Shown here one piece after another: positions 23,117-35,719 of a DNA stretch of 64,000 nucleotides (positions are counted from its first letter, which is position 1; every line of letters starts with the position of its first letter). Source of the stretch: Azadirachta indica (taxonomy: Eukaryota; Streptophyta; Magnoliopsida; Sapindales; Meliaceae). Under the pieces are notes generated by a model. It was given only the letters and a program-made list of their open reading frames with translations, was not told where the DNA came from and searched no databases. Both the position numbers and the translations under genes were made by a program. Location of the stretch: the NCBI GenBank assembly GCA_022749755.1, contig CM040440.1, forward strand, positions 11,581,269-11,645,268, in the 5' to 3' direction.

Positions 23117-25632
23117 GAGATAATTTCGGGTAGCTATTTAACTTTAAGTGGTATATCATTATAATATAACCAATATTTTGACGCTACAATTCAGTCCATA
23201 AAAATGACAAATATTTCAACGTACTATAAATTCGTGACATCCGTTTATAAAAATTAATTAAAAGAGTTTAATGATCATTATATTCTTAATCTTGTTATAT
23301 AGCACAAAATTATAAAAATACCCTTAATATATTTTGTCATGTAATTTATTGAAATATTTATCATCTTTATAAATTGTAGTGTAACTTTCTAATACTTGTT
23401 ATATTACAATGAGATATTATTAAAAATTAAACATATATATATATAATTATTTAAAAAAATAAAATTTCAAAATAGATTAAAAAAACTTAACCCTAATTTT
23501 CTAATTGAATTCAAAATCTTAATTTTTGAAACAAAAGTTAAAAAAAAATTAGCTCCTTCATGATTCTAGCAGTCTCATCACTAGCAGCAACTGTCCGCTA
23601 TACCACGAATGTCGTTAGTCGTCAGTGATTTTAAAATGACAAAGAAGATATGGTTAGAGGAGTAAAGGGAATGGCATTGGTTGGCTATGAGTTCGATAAT
23701 GATTTTGAAGGGAGTATGAGGAATTAAGTAATGGATGATTTTAGAATTTAAGGAAAAAGAAGAAGAGAGGAGGAAGTAGGGTTGGTAATTTTCCACTCAG
23801 AGTTAAGGGCCGCAGGGGCATGCCCTTATTCAGGAAGAATCAGGGCGAATTTTTCTAAAAATTTAGGAACCAAATTGGGAATGGGGACGAAAATTTGTCC
23901 CCATTTTAAAAATCAGCTGGGAACAAAGATGGGCCTTTTTTCTTGACTCGTCTCGATTCTTCAAAACCAAATTCATATTCTACTTGAATAATTACATACG
24001 TATCCATTTTATTGAGTAAATAATTATAAAAGCTTTATAGTTTTCATTTTAGTTAAACAAGTCCTTCAAAAAATTTTATAATTTTATAATTTAATTAATT
24101 AAATCCTTAATAAATAAGAAATATTCACCAAATTTTCAATTTAATCAATTTTAAAATTATTTTAAAATCATTTTCACAATAACAAAATTTGCTAAAATAA
24201 CTAAAAATTATTAAAATTTAATAGTTAATGATATATTTTTAACAAACAAATTAAAAATGATAATTGTATAAGCTATTTCTTTTAAATACTTTAAGTATTA
24301 TATATCAAGTCAATGAATTTAATATTTTAAATATGTTTTGTGATACTTGAAATTTTTATCAATATACTCTTTATTTTGAAAAATTTTAAATTTATTTATT
24401 TATATATATATTAACAAATATAGTTAATTAAGTCAATTTGTATAAATGTGTTTGGATAATCATACAATAATAGTCAATTTGTATAAATAAATTTATTATT
24501 AGTTACTGTTAATGATAATAGTAGTTATAATTATTAAATTTGAATTGTTTTAGATTATAAAATTATGGTTACATTAATAATAATAATAATAATAAATAAT
24601 AATAATAATAATAGTTATAAATTATAATCATTGCATATGAGTTGTCTCACGTTATAAAATTATTAATATTAATAATAGTTATAATTATTGAATTTGAATC
24701 ACGCTATAAAATTAATAATAATAACAACAATAATAATAATAATCTAATAGCTATCATATTTTAAAAGATATAAATTAAATATATATTTTAGTTAAATATT
24801 TTTATTTATATGTTTTAATTAATAAAAATAAGTAGTGTAATGATAAGGTATTATATTTTTTTCATAGGTCTAGTGTTTAAGCTTAAAATTGTAAATTTTT
24901 TTTTAAAAGTCAACCGAGGTTAATACAGGGCTGATGGCCCGCAAGGATCCCCAGTTATCCCTAACTCCTCCTCAATTTGCTTAAACCAGAAATAGAGAGG
25001 GAATGGGGATCCAAGTTTAACATGGGCTGGGGGCGGGGATTGGGCTTCCTGCCTCGTTGCCATCACTAGGAAGCATAGAGTGCCTTGTGAATGAGAGTGA
25101 AGAAGGAGAAGAAATTAGGACTTTTCTTTTGTATTTAATGAGAAGAGAAATAGATGGGGGTGTTTCTCAACTAAAATAATAGATAATAGCTTTTGTGTCC
25201 CTAAGTTCTGTAATTTGCATGTTTAAACTTTTTGGAAAAAGTTAAAAAAAAAGGATTTTCTTTTGATTTTTATCAAAAAAATAATTTTGTCCTCCCACCA
25301 TTAAATTTATTTTAGATGGACATCACGAATCTATATTTTATTGAGATATTTGTCATCTTTATATACTGTAGTGCAACATGTCAGTACTTGTTATATTACA
25401 ATAAGATATTACTTAAATTACTTAAAAACTAGTTAGATAAAATTATTTCTTTTTATTTTATTGAAAAGACGAATTTTTCCCTTTTACTGTTAAATTTTTT
25501 TTGAACAGATATTACGAATCTGTAACTCATTGAGATATTTATCACCTTTATTGATTGTAGTGTAACTTCATAATACTTGTTATATCGTAATGAGATACCA
25601 TTTAAAATTGAGTAGTTAGGTGAAATTATCCC
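23117..25632. mobile_element. Mutator-like element, 2516 bp, with perfect 9-bp target duplication
   Basis: TTTTGCTTA flanks the element exactly at 23108-23116 and 25633-25641. The ends GAGATAATTTC and GAAATTATCCC are inverted repeats continuing for over 100 bp (TAACTTTAAGTGGTAT.TCATTA.. on the left, its mirror at 25515-25632). A sub-terminal module of about 75-100 bp (ATTGAGATATTTATCA..TATTACAATGAGATA) recurs at 23345-23425, 25335-25415 and 25515-25610, and inverted at 23146-23250. The interior has AT-rich and TAA-repeat sequence plus a G-rich patch at 24910-25070. No transposase was seen, so it is non-autonomous. Confidence 0.8.
24571..24743. repeat. TAA/AAT microsatellite tracts
   Basis: ATAATAATAATAATA runs at about 24571-24613, with a second run at 24716-24743, inside the 23117-25632 element. 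Confidence 0.8.
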
Positions 25633-25772
25633 TTTTGCTTAATGAAACATATTAAATAAGATGTTTATGTTTACATGTAACTTTGTTTGTTCAGTAGTTT
25701 GATATTATGATTGAGAATGATTATGTTATTGGAAATTTTTAACCCATGAAACAAATACAAGCATTGCTCAAA

Positions 25773-25954
25773 TTTCCAAAGAGTAAGGGGCCACTTTCGA
25801 GCACTCTAAAATCATAAGATACTAAAAAATGAGTACTTGATTTCTAGAAAACTCAATCAAAATTTTCAGAAAACGAGTGTCCATTTTCGAATGTCTTATG
25901 ATTTTTGATTGTTCAAATGTAGGCCACTTTCAAGCACCCCTTACGCTTTGAAAA
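25773..25954. mobile_element. Small inverted-repeat MITE-like element
   Basis: The left end TTTCCAAAGAGTAAGGGG is mirrored by the right end (TTTTCAAAGCGTAAGGGG on the minus strand). A second inner pair, AAAATCATAAGA, also faces inward. The length is about 182 bp with no coding. Its target duplication was not resolved. Confidence 0.55.
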
Positions 25955-26124
25955 ATCACGCACTTATTTTGCCAATTTGAATTTTTTTTTTAACCGTCAT
26001 TTTTATTATTTTCATGGATTACAATCTAACATACCCATACACTTAATTATAATCATGATATCACTTAAAATGTGAACTATTGAAATAACTATTAGAGACA
26101 AAAAGTTAAGTCCATTTATTTATC

Positions 26125-26342
26125 CTTGTTCAAATAATTATCAATTAACAGTACTAGAGAGATGGTCATTACTGGCTGCTCCTTAATATAAGTGATATAC
26201 TTTATTGACATTATTTCTAGGTAACATAATTACCCTTGTTCAAATAATTATCAATTAACATTATTAGAGAGATAGTCCTTACTGACTGCTCCTTAATATC
26301 AATGATATACTTTATTGACACTATTTCTAGGTAACAAAATAG
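26125..26342 (+). repeat. Tandem duplication, 109-bp unit x2
   Basis: CCTTGTTCAAATAATTATC starts at 26125 and again at 26234. The two units stay alignable to the shared TTTCTAGGTAACA end. Confidence 0.85.
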
Positions 26343-26870
26343 TCTTATCCAATAACCAATGACGCCAAATAGAGTATTATAACAAAAGTATCAGTATTTA
26401 CTATGTCTATTGTATCAGCAGTTTATTGAAACTATTGCATATGAAATCATTTATGTTTTTTTAATGTTAGATAACATCATATTTATATGATATTAATAGT
26501 TGTTTATTGATACAAAATTACTATCAATAATTTTTTTAAATTAAAAATAAAATTAATTTTATTGTTAATAATAATATCTCTATTATTTTTTACACTAATT
26601 CTAGGTAACATAATAGCCTAGTCAGTAACCAGTAAGTAACATCAAATAGAGTATCATAATAAAAGTATCAATGTTCACTATATCCAAGTATCAGCAGCTT
26701 ACTGAGACTACTATATCTAAAATCATTAATGTTTTTGTATGTTAGAGAATATCAGATTTCTATGACGTTTTAGTTGTTTGCTGACACAAGATTAGTATCG
26801 ATAAATGTTTTTTAAATTAAAACAATGAAATTAATTTTTATTGTTAATAATAACATCCCTATTAAATTTT
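26321..26870 (+). repeat. Tandem duplication, about 274-bp unit x2
   Basis: The block beginning CTAGGTAACA at 26327 is repeated from 26601. Both contain AAATAGAGTAT.ATAA.AAAAGTATCA, a TATCAGCAG segment and an ATTGTTAATAATAA tail. The copies differ by many substitutions. It overlaps the end of the 109-bp duplication. Confidence 0.8.
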
Positions 26871-28999
26871 AAAATATCAATTTTATTAAAATTAATAGCA
26901 ATGTAATAATAATAATTGACTTGTAGCATAAATATTTGTAAATTAAATATTAAAGATTAAATTTTCAATTGAAAACACAATTCAAAACACAACAACGTAC
27001 AAGTATTCATATACAATTCAATAACAAAAATATATTTTATAAGTTTGGTACGAAATACAAACATATACCAAATATTAAGAACAAGTACAATAATAAGTTC
27101 AAGTACAAACTACAATTTTTTAATCCACTTGGACATTAGAGGGAGTTGCATTCTCACATCTTGATACTGAGATATGATTTCTTCGACTGTTGAGATGTTT
27201 CAATCCACTGACTTGAATCCATCATCGAGTATCTTAACCTCTAATTTTGTCTGGAATGCAACTCTTTCTTTTTTACCTACTTCTTGTCCTCGTCACCTTC
27301 CCATGCACACAACCACCCAACACATAATTAACATTTACTAATACTACATAAAGAAACTAAAAGCATTAATTTATCAATACAACGTAGTAAATTCAAGAAG
27401 TACTTTCTTAATGAATTAGCATTGATACCAGAAATCGGATTTGATATCAGAGGATTGATTTGATACCAATTTGATGCTAGAAAACGGGGAATTATGTGAG
27501 TGAATTAAACACTCACTAAGTAAAGGGGTTAAATAAGCTCTCTTCCTAAGGATAATAACAAAAGGGGTATAAAAATCATCACCCGAAATTTGCTATACAA
27601 AGGGTGAAAGAAGAAAACTCACCACTCAATGGATTCTTTCAAAGGAGTTAATAGAACACTAAAAGTGTATAAAACTCAACTCAAATAACTTCTATTCTAT
27701 TTTTGAATCACAAATTTAAGCACTTATCTAGGCTTATCTTGGAACATCCCTTCAAGCATAGTTAACCACATAAATTTTGAAAGTAAATGCAAATCTTTAA
27801 AAACCCCAACTATAAAACTAAGACTTCGACAAAAATCAAGGAAATTTAAGTTAGGATGTTGACAAAACTAACGACACAACTTGTTAGTAAGAAATTAGGT
27901 TACAACTTTTAACAAACCAAGAAAACAACTAAGCATAATTTTGAATTAAGAAACAAAGGCACAAAATTTGAAAAATACTTCAAAAATATCATCCTAGACT
28001 TTGAAAAAGATACAACATTGAATTAGTGCTTTGAAGTTTTACTAGAATTTCCCAAAACTCATGCAGGCTAGATTAACTTTGGTAATGAGTATGCTGTAAA
28101 CAATTGGCCATTACTTCTTATAAACAACTCGAAATTCAAAACATTAAAATTCTCTAAAAGCTTAGTTCTCCCTTTTTCTAGAGTTACCAGCCCTATTCTA
28201 AAATCTCAACTCTGTGAATATAGATTAAATTTTGAGTTTACCCCATTAACAGTATCTTCATAACTTAGCAAATTAGGGTAAGAATTTTGAACTTACTAAT
28301 ACTTGAATCTTGGCTTTGATGCTCAGACACTCTCATGTCAAGCATTTACCTTCATCATAGATGGTAAGCTAAAGCACTTATCAATAAGGATTTTTTCTCT
28401 TCGTATGGAAGACAACCAAGGTTTGACATAACTGGACTTAGCTAGATTTTGGAAACAAAATATTTCCTAGAAAATTCAAAATATTTCCCGAATTTCTAAA
28501 AAATTCACCAAAATTCTAGAGATAACAAACCAAAAACCAAACCCATATTAGAAAACAAGAGGATTTTCGTATTCATGGAAAGAAAATTAATCCTACGAAG
28601 AAATTATCAAGAACCCCAATTTATACAAGCAATTTTAGCTATGAGGACAAAATGATTACAAGAATCTCATAAGCAGAACAAAAAAAAAACCTAGATATTG
28701 ATATCAAAATCAATAATATTCATAATTAAGAAACAAAAATAAAAATGAACTTACATATCAGCCATGAACCTTTTAGCAACTATAATAATGATAAGTAAGC
28801 GACAAACATTAGAAGAATTGATTGGCAACGAGGGTTGCCTTTAATCAAACTGATCGAGATAAACATGCAACTCAACCAATCCTATAACAAAATACAGTAT
28901 AGCCCAACCAAACCTATAGCCAAAAAGTAGCACAAGCGAGAGCCAACAAAAAATAGCACAAGTATTCTGTGCCTCTATACGTGAAGGACTCATAGAATT
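26871..28999. other. Intergenic with LTR-end fragment, no intact gene
   Basis: On the minus strand 27430-27660 matches 45385-45690: an ATTGAGTGGTGAGTTT segment, then GTGTTTAATTC.CTCACA, then a primer-site-like TTGGTATCAAATCAATC (27453-27470). This looks like the 3' end of a copia LTR plus PBS. The rest (27660-28999) has no recognised feature. Confidence 0.5.
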
Positions 29000-30029
29000 C
29001 ACTACCACAAGAAGAGTCTTTCTTGATAGAATATATTTATCAAGAGAGGCACTTTCTGATAGAACTTATCTATCAAAGAAAATCCATTCATTAATCATTG
29101 ATAGCAACTCTCATCGTTAAGATAGAACCTTTTTTTGTCACTACTTCGTGATATTTGATTATCACAAATCTATGATGTATATTCTTTTTGTCACATATTT
29201 ATCAAGAATATGTCAATAAAATTGTATCAAGGAATTTTCAATTTATCGCAAATTTTAGTTTTCGACTTTTTTGTTTGTTCCATTTTGTCAGATTGATTTT
29301 TCTGTATGACCAGTTTTTTCTTGAAAGGTACTGCCATTTTTTTTTTTTTTTATTTATCATATTTGTTTTTCATTTTTGCCATAATTTTCAGTCATTTATG
29401 AAATAATTTTCTTAATAAATAATTAAAATTACTGTTTAACAATATAAATTCAATAAAACATAACAACGAATAAAATGAAATACAATATATTGAAAAAAAT
29501 TATTTTGTATTTACATAAAATCCATTTAAATAATCCACAACATCTACATTTCTCATAAATCCCAACATCACAATCCACAATGTATCCCAATCCATAATCT
29601 GGAAGCTCTCATCCACAACATTCCTAAGTTATTAAGTAATGAATAACATTCCAAAGTATTTAAATACACATGTACAACATTCCAAATTTGTTGACCTATT
29701 ACAAGTTGCTGTTTGTTTTGTTACAACTTCAACAATCTTACACTGTGAGCACAACAATTAATAATTTAAATTAAATTTTAACTCAATTAAAAAAGTAAAA
29801 AACTAGCATAAATTAACTCAATTAACTAAATTTGAACGGCCTACATACCAAAGGATTAAAACTACTTAGAAATAGCATTGGTCCACTCCACTCTAATTTC
29901 ATCCAATTCTTCCTTAGTATACATGTCTTTCCCTAAGAACTGTTACAGTTAGGTATTAATGAATTATCTACATGTAAATTTTAAATTTTAATTTATCAAA
30001 TGAGTGAATTTTCAATAAATAACTTACAT

Positions 30030-31290
30030 CATGTGTCAACAGTTGAACATCTTCAATTATATCTCTCATGAAGGCCATCACATAGTAACCATATTCAACA
30101 CTCCCTAGTTGGATTGGCGTCTACAAATGTAAAGAAGATGAAAATCACAAGCGAAATTTCATTGTTTGGTATTGTATGTTCATCTCCAAAAAAGCCAAGA
30201 TAGTATGTTCATCTTCAACTACCTTCACTGCTTTCCAGTTTATGTTTTGTCTTTCTGTTGAACTTCCATCTTAAGCATTGAATATCATAATACCACTACA
30301 CATTATGAATTGTTAGTATTAATCCCAAGCAGAATTAGAATATTGGTGGCAAAAATAGAAACCCTTGTTCAATATGTCATTCAAGTCCTCTACCACTCCA
30401 CCCCCTAATGGATCTATGGATCCATATGGTACACAGCCCTAGTAGCAGTTACATCTATTGTAAAAAACTGTTTTGACATGCATTTAACTATAAGTTAAAA
30501 CTTAATATAAATGAATAATATAATGACGTAGCAAACTTTACCTTGGATTGTATAGCATAAGAATGATTTAACCACATGTTGTTTTTTGTAATCAGTTTGC
30601 AATATCATGTGCTCGGTCTTTATGCATTACCTTGCCACTTAATCGGTTAGCTAAAGACACCGAACTTACATTAATAAATCCAAACTGTTTGGTGGCTTTA
30701 TCCTCTTTTTAACTTGTTGTACAATGGCCTATTAAGAAAGAAAACCGAAAGGAACCAAATAAAATAAGTGTTTGAATATGATCCTACGCTTAATGTACAA
30801 TTAAAAGTAATAATATAAATTGGAATAATAAATTTTTACATTATGTATAACATGATGCAGTTAGCAGTGAGCTCCTTCATGTAAATTACAGCTTGACAAT
30901 CCTCTAAAGAAATATATGTAGTCACATCCATCTAAAAGATATCTCTCTCCAGCTTCACCTTAATGGATCGTCAACTACTAACATTTTTTCCGCAAATGAG
31001 GCAAACATGTCCATATGTGAATTTCTTTTCATGTGTTGAACTTGAGCGTTCTTGTATTCTTCCTCAACAGCATTAAAGGCTTTTGAGTACTGTTTCTTTT
31101 CTTGGGGGTCAAATCAATTACCTTCTATGGGCTATTATCATTATCTTCCTCAGCTAGCAGGTCTAAATTCTTCTCAAGGGTCAGGTTAAGCTTTTTCTTG
31201 GGTGTTCGCTTCTTAGGCCTTTTTGAATTTTTTTCCCATTTCTTGCTAGAACTATCATCATCATCTTCATCTCCCTAATAACAAGTTTAT
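30030..31290 (-). pseudogene. Ulp1-like (C48) cysteine protease of the CACTA element, broken, catalytic Cys replaced
   Basis: Read right to left: a Lys/Ser-rich linker (GDEDDDDSSSKKWEKN, then KRPKKRTPKKKLN near 31200), then a decayed protease domain (KQFGFINVSSVSLANRLSGK near 30660; TIDVTATRAVYHMDP near 30430; LNDILNKGFYFC near 30360; TPIQLGSVEYGYYVMAFMRD near 30115-30060). In active family members the last block reads ..ECGYYVM.FM..; here the Cys codon at 30091-30093 reads Tyr, and the His-Trp usually before the IDV block is not visible. Stops and shifts break the frame. Such proteases ride on transposons; this copy is presumed inactive. Confidence 0.7.
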
Positions 31291-31790
31291 ATTAGGAAAT
31301 ATAACAATGAAAAATAACTCTTATTCTGATTGTTCATAAAATATTCCATTCTCAATACAAAATTAACTCCTACAATAGGTTATAGATTTATTTTTGTGTT
31401 TTGCAACTAAGAACACCAATACTAAATCCAAAACTCATAATATAACATAAATACGCTATATAGAATGTGAGAGTGTCTATTGTGGCTGCACCACTATTTA
31501 GAATACGTAAAACAAAGATGCATTTCAATTTAATATGTGTAGGTATTACTCTCTTGTAAATACTTGTTAGTTCTTACACTAGCCATTATTTTTTCAATCT
31601 GTTTCTTTTATAGTCTTTAATTTTTAATTAAATTTTGAATCAAATTAATAAATTGTACAATTATTTTAGCAAGTTGTCTAAGTTGTCTTAACAGTTATGT
31701 AAGAAATAATGCAATACCTAAGTTGTCATAGTAACTTATTAACTTATTATAATTTTAATAATTGTGAATCATCATTATTTTGCTAAAGTC

Positions 31791-31991
31791 TTAAATGGCA
31801 ACACACATAAACTGCATCAAAATCAAAACTGCATGACTATATATCCCAAATGTACCTATTAGAATATGATTTACGTTCATCCTCAGAATGTGAGTGCTAA
31901 CTACCTCAGATGTGCTATTTTGCCTCTTAACCTTCATGGCCAGTTCTTCAATCCTTACAAGCATTTGGGCAATCTTTTCATCGTACAACAT
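31791..31991 (-). pseudogene. Fragment of CACTA transposase C-terminal region
   Basis: The frame MLYDEKIAQMLVRIEELAMK is Glu/Lys-rich and coiled-coil-like, as in C-terminal parts of Ptta/En-Spm transposases. It sits between the Ulp1-like remnant and the nested repeat, in the same orientation as both CACTA coding blocks. Confidence 0.45.
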
Positions 31992-32029
31992 ATGCTATCT
32001 TTCCAACATCCTAACGAGGGGCAAGTTAA

Positions 32030-33910
32030 AATATATACTTAGGGACACAAATTACCCTACACCTTGAAAATGACTAGCTCATATGCTTATTGATTTGCAT
32101 TCATTATTGTCTTACATTCGTTAATCTTAACGCTAGTTCTCATTCATTTTGATCTTTTAGTTATATTTTGTGTTTTGTAGGTATTTCAAAGCAAGAGTCA
32201 ATAAGTGTTTTGGTATTAAATTATTTCAATGAAAAGACACAAAAATTAGCATAAACGTGCATTCTCAAGCCTCTCTATCGACGTTAGGCTAAAGGAACAG
32301 AAATGGACATGCTAAGCATGCTGCACTAAAATGATCATAACTTTATGTACAAAACTTGGAATTGCATTCCGTTTACTGTGTTGGAAACTAGATATCTAAA
32401 GCTTTAATTTGCTATGTCTTAACAGTAACTATAGTGCGGCCGCACCATCAGGGCACACAGTCGAGCTATGCTCTCTGCCACCTCCCGCGCCAACACCGAG
32501 CACTATACATCTTTGCCATGCTTACCGTTACCTTCGTGCGCCCGCATCGAGCACTATGTGTCCGTGTCACCTTGTTAACCTAATGATGTCCTAAACTCAT
32601 TTTTCGACCCTTCGATCATCCCACGGATGGCTAAATTTGAAAAATTTTTAAGTTTTCATACTTTCTTAGGTTGTGCCACCCTTTTATAAAAAACAAAAAT
32701 GGGTTTTTAACAAATGGAGAAGATTGGGAAGGATTTTGTAAAAGAGGGCTGGGCCTTTTACAAGGAGGATCATAAGTTTATGAGTGGAGATTGAAGACCA
32801 ATTGGTTCTATTTCTCTTTCTCATGTCTTTTACTTGTAATTTTGAGTTTTTAATTATGTGTTTAAGTTGCTAAACTTCTTAGTTAGGGAAAAAAGATCAA
32901 ACTTTGATTTTACATATTAATGGGTATTTGTTGATGATGGATTATTGGAATTTGATGAAATGATAATCACTTTACATTATGCCTATTGATTAGAGTTACT
33001 TAATTGAATAATTTAGAATTTGTAACTTTAATCATTATATGCTTTAATGATTTGTGAGTGCTAGCCTAGACTTTGAACTTGGTTCAATAATTTGGGAGTG
33101 GCAGCTTAAATTTTAAATGAGTAATGCATGAATGCAAATTTACGAAACACACTAATCCGAGATTGAATTATAACCTCTATTAGCACTACTAGACTATTAT
33201 ACATTTAAAACTGTTATAAAACGTTTTAAAAACTCTTTTAGAACGTATTACAAACCGTTTTCTTTTGACGTGTTTTAAAATATCAATTACAAAATACATT
33301 GATGCAAAGTTTGAGGACCACACCAATCTCTTACCTTGATGATTCTTATATAAATGAATCGCATTAGCATGATAACCACACCAATTTAATTATTAATGCA
33401 ATGTTTTCTTATTTTCATAACACCTAATGTGTTTGTGGCGTTAATGATAGCCCACATCAAGCATTGTTACATGTTCTAAGATAGATTAATTAAATTTTAT
33501 ACCAAGATTATCTCATAATCAATAGAAAATAAATGCATAAACGCATTCAAAGTTGATGCTTGAACACGTTCATCGCACATAAGAAAACCTTTTCCAACCT
33601 AAGTTTCATGACTTTTGAATCACACTTAATACCTTAAATATAACAATCAATGGTGGATTCTTGAGCTCTTACACCGAAATTCCCTTAATTTATCCTTTTA
33701 ATCAATTTAGCTTTTTTAATTCATTTAGTTATTAGTTTATTTTAATTTGCCATTATCCAAATTACATGTATGTTATTTAATCTAAGTTTTACTAGTTACA
33801 AAATACTGATTTCCCTATCCCCTGCGAGATCGACCTTGTAGAATACTTATTATCATGCTATGGCATATTTATATACTTGCAAACATAAAATTAAAACAAA
33901 CAACACCAGC
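32030..33910 (+). repeat. Dispersed repeat copy B, non-coding LTR-retroelement piece nested in the CACTA element
   Basis: It aligns with 3917-4720 (minus) over 32430-33330. Compared with copy A it has about 100 extra bases near 33185-33290. Its right end (CCCTGCGAGATCGACCTTGTAG near 33820) resembles the GATCGAC phrase found at the ends of Tat/Athila-type gypsy LTR regions. It separates two parts of the CACTA coding region: the minus frames before (33930-34030) and after (31791-31991) look like continuous linker. Exact edges and target duplication were not resolved. Confidence 0.58.
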
Positions 33911-34159
33911 AATTGGCTCCTTGCCCAATGACTATTTAAGGATGTCATTCTTTCCTTCGATCTTCAAAGATCCCTTTTGTGTCTCACTTTCCAGTTCATC
34001 CTATGTATAAATGCACAAAACAAGAAATAATCAGTAAGTATGAGATAGCTTTGCATTTGTTTTCTTTTTCCAAGATAAACTAGCACATCTTACAATCTTA
34101 TCGACCATTGGCTGAACATCGGAGTCAAATCCTCTTCCTTTTTTTAGCCGTGCATGCTT

Positions 34160-35719
34160 CCATAATAATCTTATATCAATTTCAAGTTCTGACAAGCCCA
34201 TCTGTGCAATCTATGATACATTATCAAGACATGTATGATTAGAAGCTATATTAGATTATAACATGCTTACTGAATCAATGATTGCAACAAAGAAACCAAC
34301 TTACAATCTTCTCCGATAGACGAACGTATCCTTCCCGACTTAGGTGATGGTTGTACTTATTCAACCTTTTTTTTTTTTTTTGGTGCTTTCGCCTGACTTT
34401 CTTCAAACAGCGCATTAAAGTTGTCATCCAAATGACATTTTAACTTAATAACACTAATGAAAATTATTCTACTTATTACAAACTCTTCTAATAGCCTTGA
34501 CGCCACAAAGGCCATTCAATGCTTTTGTTTTATGAACTTGTATCATAAAGGTGATTTCTCTAATGACTGCAAATCATCTTTATTGGGAATAATGTAGTCT
34601 ACTGTTAGGTAATATCTAAAATCCCAAAATGCCACTCCAAATAGGTGCAAAACTTGCTTTTTACTACGATCGTTGAGCTTGAAGTGTTTCTGCATGTAAG
34701 ACATAATACCATTGATATTTAATTAACCAAAATGACAGTGACATACTCCATTTTCAAAGGCCAAATTCCAATCTAATTAATTGTTCACCAAACATAATCT
34801 TGGTGTGCAAGAATCACTACTCAATAAATATATCAATCTGATAACTGAATATTAAAGAAAAGCTAAATAAATTATTGACTTCTGTTACTGGGATCAATCA
34901 AATGCTACTAGAATCAATTAATCTTAGAATAACCTCAACAAGCAAGAATTTGTTATATATAAAGTTTCATTACAACCCTCTTATAATCTACGTATAGATA
35001 TTCATAATCTAATCAAATTCTAAAATATCCAATTTCTGCTGATTATAAAACTTAGAAGCATAATTGAAACTCAAAAATAACCATAGAAGGCATTACAACA
35101 TTCTCAAAAGGACAACTCAAAAGTGAAGTTTCACATGTTTCTAATAATGCACATTTTTATAGTTGTCAACAAGAGAGAGTAAAGAGAGGCAAAGTCAATA
35201 AACCTGTTCAAAGATTAATAATGAGAGAGATCTAAATTGTAAAGTTAGTAAAAGAGTATAATGTAATTTCTAAACCTATTCAAAGATTAAAAGTCAGTAA
35301 AACACTAACACCCTGTATTACCAAGTCATTTAAAGTTGCAAGGATCTCAGTAGCACATACTCCCATAGAAAATCCTAAATAGTCTTTGGAACCCTTTGCT
35401 AATCATCGTAAATTATTAGAATAGTCTGTCTTGCAAATATTCCCAAATTGCTCTTTAAATCTGTTGCTCCTTTTCCAACCAGTACACCTCTTTAATTATG
35501 TCTTACAACAACTTTCTTGCCACTTGAACTTAAAGTTAGGCATGCCTTATTTGTTATGCTTCGTGTCGGCCTTTTGTGCAAGTCAGTTAGGCTTTCATTA
35601 TTATTACCATCACCAGTCTCGTTCTTTGTCATCCTATCAAGGAAGAAATACAATTTTTTTTCATTTAACATGGGAAAGAAAACACAAGTAGCAACAAGGT
35701 AAATTGCGTGATGCAACAT
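34160..35719 (-). pseudogene. Ptta/En-Spm-type plant transposase (Transposase_24-like), decayed
   Basis: From right to left: an N-terminal frame 35719-35492 with KRPTRSITNKACLTLSSSGK and a KVVVRHN end. It continues out of frame as GVLVGKGATDLKSNLGIFAR and a DF-W-Y block near 35480-35330. Next comes HFKLNDRSKKQVLHLFGVAF.. ..YIIPNKDDLQSLEKSPL near 34710-34560, then FVASRLLEEF. The end is NKYNHHLSREGYVRLSEKI near 34360-34315, the NKY.H..G...F.RL signature of this family. Introns are likely between blocks, and several stops are present. It binds CACTA ends in autonomous relatives; this copy is dead. Confidence 0.72.
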
